NCBI RefSeq assembly: GCF_026151205.1 | Contig: NC_087073.1 | Location: forward strand, 22,762,987-22,826,986 | Origin: Bolinopsis microptera | Taxonomy: Eukaryota > Ctenophora > Tentaculata > Lobata > Bolinopsidae | Reading direction: 5' to 3' | Length of the DNA stretch: 64,000 nt | Shown here: positions 36,501-48,500 of the stretch, piece by piece | Numbering within the stretch: position 1 is the first letter of the stretch | Layout of the letters: each line of letters begins with the position of its first letter | Position numbers and translations under genes: made by a program | The notes under the pieces: model-generated | Databases searched by the model: none | The model's input: only the letters and a program-made list of their open reading frames with translations | Told to the model about the DNA's origin: nothing

Positions 36501-39500
36501 TCTCCTCTGTAGTAGGGACTAGTAAACTAACCTCTCTAAGACGTTCTCCTCTGTAGTAGGGACCAGTAAACTAACCTCTCTAAGACGTTCTCCTCTGTAG
36601 TAGGGACTAGTAAACTAACCTCTCTACAACGTTCTCCTCTGTAGTAGGGACCAGTAAACTAACCTCTCTACAACGTTCTCCTCTGTAGTAGGGACTAGTA
36701 AACTAACCTCTCTACAACGTTCTCCTCTGTAGTAGGGACCAGTAAACTAACCTCTCTACAACGTTCTCCTCTGTAGTAGGGACCAGTAAACTAACCTCTC
36801 TACAACGTTCTCCTCTGTAGTAGGGACTAGTAAACTAACCTCTCTACAACGTTCTCCTCTGTAGTAGGGACTAGTAAACTAACCTCTCTACAACGTTCTC
36901 CTCTGTAGTAGGGACCAGTAAACTAACCTCTCTAAGACGTTCTCCTCTGTAGTAGGGACTAGTAAACTAACCTCTCTACAACGTTCTCCTCTGTAGTAGG
37001 GACCAGTAAACTAACCTCTCTAAGACGTTCTCCTCTGTAGTAGGGACTAGTAAACTAACCTCTCTACAACGTTCTCCTCTGTAGTAGGGACCAGTAAACT
37101 AACCTCTCTACAACGTTCTCCTCTGTTTTAGGGACCAGTAAACTAACCTCTCTACAACGTTCTCCTCTGTAGTAGGGACTAGTAAACTAACCTCTCTACA
37201 ACGTTCTCCTCTGTAGTAGGGACTAGTAAACTAACCTCTCTACAACGTTCTCCTCTGTAGTAGGGACCAGTAAACTAACCTCTCTACAACGTTCTCCTCT
37301 GTAGTAGGGACCAGTAAACTAACCTCTCTACAACGTTCTCCTCTGTAGTAGGGACTAGTAAACTAACCTCTCTACAACGTTCTCCTCTGTAGTAGGGACC
37401 AGTAAACTAACCTCTCTACAACGTTCTCCTCTGTAGTAGGGACCAGTAAACTAACCTCTCTACAACGTTCTCCTCTGTAGTAGGGACTAGTAAACTAACC
37501 TCTCTACAACGTTCTCCTCTGCAGTAGGGACTAGTAAACTAACCTCTCTACAACGTTCTCCTCTGCAGTAGGGACTAGTAAACTAACCTCTCTACAACGT
37601 TCTCCTCTGTAGTAGGGACCAGTAAACTAACCTCTCTACAACGTTCTCCTCTGTAGTAGGGACTAGTAAACTAACCTCTCTACAACGTTCTCCTCTGTAG
37701 TAGGGACCAGTGAACTAACCTCTCTACAACGTTCTCCTCTGTAGTAGGGACCAGTAAACTAACCTCTCTAAGACGTTCTCCTGTGTAGTAGGGACTAGTA
37801 AACTAACCTCTCTACAACGTTCTCCTCTGTAGTAGGGACCAGTAAACTAACCTCTCTAAGACGTTCTCCTCTGTAGTAGGGACTAGTAAACTAACCTCTC
37901 TACAACGTTCTCCTCTGTAGTAGGGACCAGTAAACTAACCTCTCTACAACGTTCTCCTCTGTTTTAGGGACCAGTAAACTAACCTCTCTACAACGTTCTC
38001 CTCTGTAGTAGGGACTAGTAAACTAACCTCTCTAAGACGTTCTCCTCTGTAGTAGGGACCAGTAAACTAACCTCTCTAAGACGTTCTCCTCTGTAGTAGG
38101 GACTAGTAAACTAACCTCTCTACAACGTTCTCCTCTGTAGTAGGGACCAGTAAACTAACCTCTCTACAACGTTCTCCTCTGTAGTAGGGACTAGTAAACT
38201 AACCTCTCTACAACGTTCTCCTCTGTACTAGGGACTAGTAAACTAACCTCTCTACAACGTTCTCCTCTGTAGTAGGGACTAGTAAACTAACCTCTCTACA
38301 ACGTTCTCCTCTGTAGTAGGGACTAGTAAACTAACCTCTCTACAACGTTTTCCTCTGTAGTAGGGACCAGTAAACTAACCTCTCTAAGACGTTCTCCTCT
38401 GTAGTAGGGACTAGTAAACTAACCTCTCTACAACGTTCTCCTCTGTAGTAGGGACCAGTAAACTAACCTCTCTAAGACGTTCTCCTCTGTAGTAGGGACT
38501 AGTAAACTAACCTCTCTACAACGTTCTCCTCTGTAGTAGGGACCAGTAAACTAACCTCTCTACAACGTTCTCCTCTGTTTTAGGGACCAGTAAACTAACC
38601 TCTCTACAACGTTCTCCTCTGTAGTAGGGACTAGTAAACTAACCTCTCTACAACGTTCTCCTCTGTAGTAGGGACTAGTAAACTAACCTCTCTACAACGT
38701 TCTCCTCTGTAGTAGGGACCAGTAAACTAACCTCTCTACAACGTTCTCCTCTGTAGTAGGGACCAGTAAACTAACCTCTCTACAACGTTCTCCTCTGTAG
38801 TAGGGACTAGTAAACTAACATCTCTACAACGTTCTCCTCTGTAGTAGGGACTAGTAAACTAACCTCTCTACAACGTTCTCCTCTGTAGTAGGGACCAGTA
38901 AACTAACCTCTCTACAACGTTCTCCTCTGTAGTAGGGACTAGTAAACTAACCTCTCTACAACGTTCTCCTCTGTAGTAGGGACCAGTAAACTGCCGCTCT
39001 TAAAACATTCCCTGAATCCCCCGTTCCTCATATCCATAAAGTTAAACATGCAGCAAACCTGAAAGTATAGTGTCCGTGAGTGTGACAGAAAGAAAACGTC
39101 TTCAAGTAATATGTTAACACGTGATGCCCAAATAAGGTAATGTTAACAACGTGTTACCCCACGTGATGCCCAAATAAGGTAATGTTAACAATGTGTTACC
39201 CCACGTGATGCCCAAATAAGGTAATGTTAACAATGTGTTACCCCATGTGATGCCCAAATAAGGTAATGTTAACAACGTGTTACCCCACGTGAAATTTTAT
39301 AAGGTAATGTTAACAACGTGTTACCCCACGTGATGCCCAAATAAGGTAATGTTAACAATGTGTTACCCCATGTGATGCCCAAATAAGGTAATGTTAACAA
39401 TGTGTTACCCCACGTGATGCCCAAATAAGGTAATGTTAACAATGTGTTACCCCACGTGATGCCCAAATAAGGTAATGTTAACAACGTGTTACCCCACGTG

Positions 39501-42500
39501 AAATTGTATAAGGTAATGTTAACAACGTGTTACCCCACGTGATGCCCAAATAAGGTAATGTTAACAATGTGTTACCCCACGTGATGCCCAAATAAGGTAA
39601 TGTTAACAATGTGTTACCCCACGTGATGCCCAAATAAGGTAATGTTAACAACGTGTTACCCCACGTGATGCCCAAATAAGGTAATGTTAACAATGTGTTA
39701 CCCCACGTGATGCCCAAATAAGGTTATGTTAACAACGTGTTACCCCACGTGAAATTTTATAAGGTAATGTTAACAACGTGTTACCCCACGTGATGCCCAA
39801 ATAAGGTAATGTTAACAATGTGTTACCCACGTGATGCCCAAATAAGGTACTGTTAACAATGTGTTACCCCACGTGATGCCCAAATAAGGTAATGTTAACA
39901 ATGTGTTACCCCACGTGATGCCCAAATAAGGTAATGTTAACAACGTGTTACCCCACGTGATGCCCAAATAAGGTAATGTTAACAATGTGTTACCCCATGT
40001 GATGCCCAAATAAGGTAATGTTAACAACGTGTTACCCTACGTGATGCCCAAATAAGGTAATGTTAACAACGTGTTACCCCACGTGAAATTTTATAAGGTA
40101 ATGTTAACAACGTGTTACCCCACGTGATGCCCAAATAAGGTAATGTTAACAATGTGTTACCCCACGTGATGCCCAAATAAGGTAATGTTAATAATGTGTT
40201 ACCCCACGTGATGCCCAAATAAGGTAATGTTAACAACGTGTTACCCCACGTGATGCCCAAATAAGGTAATGTTAACAATGTGTTACCCTACGTGATGCCC
40301 AAATAAGGTAATGTTAACAACGTGTTACCCCACGTGAAATTTTATAAGGTAATGTTAACAACGTGTTACCCCACGTGATGCCCAAATAAGGTAATGTTAA
40401 CAATGTGTTACCCCACGTGATGCCCAAATAAGGTAATGTTAACAATGTGTTACCCCACGTGATGCCCAAATAAGGTAATGTTAACAACGTGTTACCCCAC
40501 GTGATGCCCAAATAAGGTAATGTTAACAACGTGTTACCCCACGTGATGCCCAAATAAGGTAATGTTAACAACGTGTTACCCCACGTGATGCCCAAATAAG
40601 GTAATGTTAACAATGTGTTACCCTACGTGATGCCCAAATAAGGTAATGTTAACAACGTGTTACCCCACGTGAAATTTTATAAGGTAATGTTAACAACGTG
40701 TTACCCCACGTGATGCCCAAATAAGGTAATGTTAACAATGTGTTACCCCACGTGATGCCCAAATAAGGAACTAACGTCAGGGTCTGGCCCGCAGGAGTGT
40801 TGTTGTCCGTACGACACGAAAGGGCCCAGGTGAGTCAGCATATCTGTCACTCCCTCAGAATCTGAAGTATTGTGTGTCTTACTGAGTGATATTCTAGTAT
40901 ATTATATTCTAGTATATTATATATGATATTTAAATGGTGGTTAAGGGGTTTTCCAAAACTCCAGGGGCTCGTGAAGTGTCTTACACAACCTCTCCGAGCC
41001 CAAGATCCGTAGTGCGTGGTGAAGAGCCACACCCTTCTCGAGGTGCCACTGTTAAGCTTAGTAGCCTGTTCTGGGTGATTCCAGTTAAAACAGGTGAACG
41101 GTAACAGAACACTGCGGCTCTAGACCAGTACAGGTCGAAAAATATAACCGGGACATCTGTCTCGTTAGGACTGCATGCGGTTCATCGGGTGCGAAGGGCC
41201 AGCATCCCTTCCACCTCAAATAACAACGCTACAGAAACAACAAGGAAAAACCGTGATAGGAGTGATTCTCGGAATGCAAGGAACGGTGATTCCAGTATGA
41301 AGCGGTCTGGGCAAAGCCGCAAGGACCCCAGGACGCAGATGAGAACGAAGAGGTCACCTTATTGCCACAGTGTTATTAGTTCACACATCACCAACGTGAA
41401 CGCCGAAAAAGGGAGATCATCCCCTTCAAATTTTATAAAAAACAGACTTAACTTGGGGACGTGGAATGTTCTGTCTCTGGAAAGCAGCACATCGAAGCTT
41501 TATGAATTGTCACAGAATGTTTCTAAGTACAAGTTGGATGTTCTGGGTCTTACGGAAACACATAGACCAGGTACTGGTGAGGAAATGCTGGATAATGGGT
41601 CATTGTTCATTTATTCAGGGAGATCGGATGGGCATAGGAGGCAGGGTGTTGGGTTGGTTCTGTCAAAAACCGTCAAGAATTCGCTTATCTCTTACACCCC
41701 TATGTCGGAGCGTATCCTAGCAGCTAGACTACATAGTCGGCACATCAATATTTCTGTTGTGGTGGCCTATGCTCCTACGGAGGATGCGCAGGATAGCGTT
41801 AAGGACGATTTTTATCAGCAGTTGGGTGGATCATTCGACAGCCTACCCAGTCACGACGTGAAGATTCTTCTTGGTGACTTCAACGCCAAGATTGGTCGCG
41901 ACAACTCATCTTGGTCTGGGGTAATTGGAGGAGAGTCCTTACATGAGACGTCAAGTAATAACGGACTTCGGCTGTTGGATTTCTGTGCCATGTATCAGTT
42001 GACAGTTGGGGGAACATTGTTTCAACACAAGGACATCCATAAAGGCACCTGGAGGTCCCCCAATGGCCGTACTGTCAATCAGATAGATCATGTTTGTATC
42101 TCTACCAAGTGGAGTCACTCTCTTCTTGATGTTCGAACTTATAGAGGTGCAGGCATAGGCTCTGATCACTACTTGGTCAAGAGTCCTATGAGGATCAAAC
42201 TGATGGTAATCAAAAAGATACAAGGGTCACATAGAAAAGCACCAGCTATCGAGCTTCTGCGTGACCAATCTAAGGTGCAGGAGTATTGCATCGCACTGCA
42301 TAACCGATTCAGTGGTCTGCCGGCGGAAGAGAGTCTGGATGGAGAGTGGGAGTTGGTCAAGGAGGGCATCAAGGAGGTTTCTTTGGAGGTTTTGGGTCAA
42401 CGCCCGCGCCGGAGGAAGAAGCAGCACTTGTCACAAGAGACAAAGGATCTCATCACGGAGCGGAGTAAGGTCAAGCAGAAATGCCCAAGTGATGGATTCA

Positions 42501-45500
42501 CTAGATCTGAGTATTCTCTTGCTAATAAGCGTGTTAAGGGGGCAGGGGGGGGGTCTTTATGAAATTTCTCTCAAAATTGATTTTATAGTTGTTTCTAATA
42601 GAGGGGAGTGATATCTATCTGCTACTTTCGGTCCCATGGAAAAATTTTGTTCCTAGCCGAAATTATTGCCGGTCAAAGGTCAGCGCTCATGTGTAATTGT
42701 ATTGCGCGAGCGATTTTCAATCGCGCGCCCTGAAAATCGAGTCTAAAAATCTATCTCCTCCTACATTTTTTGAGCAATCACCTTGAAACTTTCAGGATAT
42801 GTTCTAAGGACCATTTAGAAACTTTTGCTCTTTTTAAAATTTCGAGATAGGCCTTTAAAAATTTTTTATTCGATTTTGAAAATCTTGGACCTGAAAAAAT
42901 CGTCAAAAAACGGGGTCCAAGATTTTCAAAATCGAATAAAAAATTTTTAAAGGCCTATCTCGAAATTTTAAAAAGAGCAAAAGTTTCTAAATGGTCCTTA
43001 GAACATATCCTGAAAGTTTCAAGGTGATTGCTCAAAAAATGTAGGAGGAGATAGATTTTTAGACTCGATTTTCAGGGCGCGCGATTGAAAATCGCTCGCG
43101 CAATACACTTACACATGAGCGCTGACCTTTGACCAGCAATAATTTCGGCTAGGAACAAAATTTTTCCATGGGACCAAAAATATCTGGTAGATATCACTCG
43201 CCTCTATTAGAAACAACTATAAAATCAATTTCGAGAGAAATTTCATAAAGACCCCCCCCTGCCCCCTTAAGAAGAGCTGCAAGAAGGACGATGAGAACTG
43301 GGCTTTACGGGTTGCAGCCGATCTGGAAACAGCTTCTTCACACGGTCAGCAGAGGGAGGTCTGGCAGATGATCAAGTCCTTGTCAGGCAAGAAAAGTCGG
43401 AAGTCAACTGCTGTCAGAGATAAAACCGAGAAGTTGATTTCTGACCCCGCTGCTCAACGAAAACGATGGGGTGAGCACTTCGCTGAACTACTAAACCCGC
43501 AGATAGGAGACGTGGACCTTTCAGACCTAGACAGTCTAGAGGTCGCACCATGTTTTCCATATCTGAGTGATAGTGATATACCCCCTAGCAGAACAGAGAT
43601 CTCTGAAGCTTTAAAGAGTCTGAAGAATCACAAGAGCCCTGGAATTGATGAAATTTCCAACGAACAGCTGAAGTATGGGGCTCCTGGTCTTTTAGACAGG
43701 CTTGAGAAACTGTTTGCACGTGTATGGGAGACAGAGAATGTGCCAGAGGATTGGGTTAAGGGTATCATTGTTATTGTCCCGAAAAAGGGTGATACATCAT
43801 ACTGCTCGAACAACAGGGGCATTACCCTACGCTCCACGGCATCAAAACTCTATCAGATAATAGTGTTGCGACGGATGAATGCGGGGCTTGAAGAACTGCT
43901 CCGAGAGAATCAGTGCGGGTTCAGGAAAAACAGGTCTTGCATAGATCAGATTTATTCGCTCCGTACTATTATTCACAACAGCATTGAGTTTAATCTCCCC
44001 CTTTACATAAATTTTGTTGACTTTAAAGCGGCATTCGATTCACTTAATCGGGACTTTATCTGGAAAGCTTTCAGTCATTATGGCTTGCCTTGTAAATACA
44101 TTCGCATAATGCAAGCATTCTTTTGCGGCACCGTCAGCGCTGTCAGACATAATGGCGAGCTCTCTGAGTGGTTTGACGTTACATCTGGTTCTGGGCAGGG
44201 GGATATTCAGGGTCCACCTATCTTTAATGTTTGCATCAACCTGCCTGCGCAGCGGGTTGAGGATAACAAAGTGTTGTCACTCGGGGCAGTGCTGCAGAGA
44301 GCTACCACCAGCTCTGGTCAGGATACAGTCGTCCTGGATACTGACTATGCAGATGATTTGGCTATCATGGACAACACCAAGGACGGTCTCCAGGAGACGA
44401 CTGATCTTTTATGCAAGTATGCGGCTCAGGCTGGCCTCAGAATCAATGCAAAGAAAACAGAGGTTATGGCCATCGGCAAGAATACATCACAGAGGCCATA
44501 TACTGAAGCATCAACAGTGGACATTACAGTAGGAGACACGGCTATCCAGCAAGTCAGCAACTTCACTTACCTTGGGTCGATTATATCAAGTGATGGGACT
44601 ATTGACCGGGACTTGTCTGCACGGATCCAGAAAGCCTCAGGAGCATTCAATCAGCTCGGTAATATTTGGAAGAATCGCAATATCCAAACTAACACCAAAA
44701 TACGGATATATGTTGCAGCGGTTCTAACAATATTACTTTATGGAAGCGAAGTCTGGAACACTACTTCAAAGCAACTACATCGCTTCGAAGTTTTTCATCA
44801 AAACTGTTTGAGGAGAATCCTTCGAATTAAGTGGTTCCACCGGACGAGCAATGTTCAAGTGTTGGAGCGGGCAAGAATAAACCCGGTTATAACCTACATC
44901 AGTGCCAACCGTCTTCGCTGGTTTGGACATGTTTCTAGAATGCCGGACACCAGGCTACCAAAGTATCTATTTGATTGGACACCTGCTCACGGCCGAAGAT
45001 CACGTGGGCGGCCAAGAAAGAACTGGCGAACCTGTGTCCTAGAAGACGCAGTAACATTCACAGGAGATCCAGACATTGTATTTGATAAGGTCCGAGAGTT
45101 GGCAGGAAACCGAAAGCACTGGAGAGAGATGATACGACATAAGCGGCAATTCCTTGGTGCAGGCCACTCGAATGATTGAGGAGACCTTATCAAGTATCAA
45201 GTAAGTATTTAAATGCTATTTTAATTTATATAAACAGGTATATATTATTATTATATATTATATATATATAAGTGTGACAAAGTAAACGATGTTTTCGTCA
45301 TGAACTAAAAGTTTCTTGGATGTGTGAACAACAATCTTCTGAAGATTGTTGTTCACACACCCATGAAACTTTCGCCCGCGAGGCGAGTATGATATGTATT
45401 ATATCCACAAGCGGGCGTTTATCACGAAGCTTTAGTTTCGAACAATCACAAACAAACAAAATGAGGGTGTGACTACAGACTTCAAAGACACATTTATGCA

Positions 45501-48500
45501 GGCAATTTTCACCCACATCTTTTTCATCTATAGACCCCAATAGATCTAAATAGTGTTACTAATTACTAACTCACCCCAGGATTGCCTCCATCTGAAATCT
45601 AAATTCTTAGTTTGTGCCAGATGGTTCTTAACAGCATAGTGCACCCTCTGAAATACTCGTGTTACCACAGCAACACAGCAACACTGTGTCACATGTTACC
45701 ACAGCAACACGTGACACAGTCCGTGTAGAGTTTTGTAGAAATTGTCAAACACCTGTCGAATGTCGATGTATAATTGAGTTAAAATAGAAAATGTTGAACA
45801 ATTGTTCACGCGAACATTTGATTAACACATTTCAAGATATGAGTAGATGAACTGTGGGGACTACAACCTGGGGACCCCAGTCTTACTTTTTAGTGTTTAT
45901 AAACATGCAGATATGGCGAACTAAATATTCTAAACCTGGATGTGCATTCCAGTAAGTCCGAACAGTTTGTTAACATAGCCCATTGTAGGAGACAAACCAA
46001 ACGGATCAATGGCCCAACCCGACTTTGGCATCGCCTCTGAAATAAGAGTTTAGATTCGGTCTTACCATTAAATAATTAATGCAAAAAAGTATTACTTTCA
46101 TTTATTAATTCGTAAAATCCCGTAATGAAGGATTACTATTTTAATGTGATCAGTTGCGTGAGAGAAACCTGGTATGTTCTTCTTTAACCAGTCGTGACCG
46201 TCCAACATTTGATTGAAAATAGCAAAGTAATGCGTATTAGCTTCGTCATTCTGCACCCATCCTCCTTGTACAAACTCAAACCTACCCTCCTGTGCTAACC
46301 TGAGAGGGTGCAGCATAGTTAGTAGTTACCCTCCTGTGCCAACCTGAGAGGGTGCACCATAGTTACCCTACTATACAGGGTGCAGCATAGTTACCCTCCT
46401 GTGCCAACCTGAGAGGGTGCACCATAGTTACCCTACTTTACAGGGTGCAGCATAGTTACCCAACTATACAGGGTGCAGCATAGTTACCCAACTAAACCCG
46501 AAGTACCAGCCAAAGTTTACTCAAAAAATAGATATATAATAAGTGTTATAAATTCAAAGTCAAAACTCACACAAGATTAGATCTTATTAAAATGATTAAA
46601 ATGGAGCTTGTCGAACAAAACATAGCTGAGCACATATAATAAAGTTGCCTTAGTTGAAATTATCATATTAATGCGCTTTTAGAGTTGTTAGAGTGGAAAC
46701 AGGCGCATAGCTACGGCTATTCCAAAATTTTAAATTTAACGACCTTCTCATGTACTAAGAAGCTTAAGTTGATGTCTCTTCAGAGGTGGAGAGAGCGTTA
46801 TTCTATTATTCATGTATGGAAAATTCTTAATGAACATGCTCCGAACGATACGGGTTTCGAGTTCAAGTCTCATCAAAGGCATGGAATTAAGGCAGAGATC
46901 CCAGCCATGAACAAAAGCGCACAGTTGTCGGTAAGAACAGATTACGACAACAGCTTTAGAGTTAGAGCAGCTCAGCTCTTCAACGTGCTCCCATCGGAGC
47001 TCCGGAGTACCACATTGCTAGACAATTTCAAAGTTTGTCTAAGCAGATTCATGGAACAGTACCCAGACACGCCACCAGTTCCGAGCTACACTCCGACAAA
47101 CGATAATTCAATGCTGAGCTGGAGGAGGACGCACTCGATGCAGTTGTCCTGAGCACGCCCTGCCAAACTCACCAAAACGTACCAAAACGTACGTACGTAC
47201 TATTATACAGGGTGCAGCATAGTTACTGTACTATACAGGGTGCAGCATAGTTACTGTACTGTACAGGGTGCAGCATAGTTACTGTACTATACAGGGTGCA
47301 GCATAGTTACTGTACTATACAGGGTGCAGCATAGTTACTGTACTATACAGGGTGCAGCATAGTTACTGTACTATACAGGGTGCAGCATAGTTACTGTACT
47401 ATACAGGCTGCAGCATAGTTACTGTACTATACAGGGTGCAGCATAGTTACTGTACTATACAGGGTGCAGCATAGTTACTGTACTATACAGGGTGCAGCAT
47501 AGTTACTGTACTATACAGGCTGCAGCATAGTTACTGTACTATACAGGGTGCAGCATAGTTACTGTACTATACAGGGTGCAGCATAGTTACTGTACTGTAC
47601 AGGGTGCAGCATAGTTACTGTACTATACAGGGTGCAGCATAGTTACTGTACTATACAGGGTGCAGCATAGTTACTGTACTATACAGGCTGCAGCATAGTT
47701 ACTGTACTATACAGGGTGCAGCATAGTTACTGTACTGTACAGGGTGCAGCATAGTTACTGTACTATACAGGGTGCAGCATAGTTACTGTACTGTACAGGG
47801 TGCAGCATAGTTACTGTACTATACAGGGTGCAGCATAGTTACTGTACTATACAGGCTGCAGCATAGTTACTGTACTATACAGGGTGCAGCATAGTTACTG
47901 TACTATACAGGGTGCAGCATAGTTACTGTACTGTACAGGGTGCAGCATAGTTACTGTACTATACAGGGTGCAGCATAGTTACTGTACTGTACAGGGTGCA
48001 GCATAGTTACTGTACTATACAGGCTGCAGCATAGTTACTGTACTATACAGGGTGCAGCATAGTTACTGTACTGTACAGGGTGCAGCATAGTTACTGTACT
48101 ATACAGGGTGCAGCATAGTTACTGTACTGTACAGGGTGCAGCATAGTTACTGTACTATACAGGGTGCAGCATAGTTACTGTACTATACAGGCTGCAGCAT
48201 AGTTACTGTACTATACAGGGTGCAGCATAGTTACTGTACTGTACAGGGTGCAGCATAGTTACTGTACTATACAGGGTGCAGCATAGTTACTGTACTATAC
48301 AGGCTGCAGCATAGTTACTGTACTATACAGGGTGCAGCATAGTTACTGTACTATACAGGGTGCAGCATAGTTACTGTACTGTACAGGGTGCAGCATAGTT
48401 ACTGTACTATACAGGGTGCAGCATAGTTACTGTACTATACAGGGTGCAGCATAGTTACTGTACTATACAGGGTGCAGCATAGTTACTGTACTGTACAGGG

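Larger units (their letters stand above)
41060..45205 (+). mobile_element. RTE-type LINE inserted in intron 10, itself interrupted
   Basis: The element lies antisense to the mannosidase gene. It encodes one endonuclease plus reverse transcriptase protein, split by a palindromic insertion at 42538-43266. Both coding halves are otherwise open, which suggests a recent insertion. The 5' border is approximate. The 3' end follows the stop codon within about 30 bp (ATCAAGTATCAAGTAAGTA), as is usual for RTE elements with short tails. Confidence 0.85.

Noticed and set aside
26558-38991. Reading each 44-bp unit as a 19-nt microexon (AG|AGGAGAACGTTGTAGAGAG|GT)
   Set aside because: Single introns of about 21 and 25 nt would be needed at the array edges. 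Extending exon 12 through the unit matches the family better ([11 protein letters not shown]), so the unit is an exon end plus donor and not a microexon.
39269-40613. Minus-strand frames with [14 protein letters not shown] repeats
   Set aside because: They come from the 42-bp array in intron 11. 42 is a multiple of 3, so long frames are expected.
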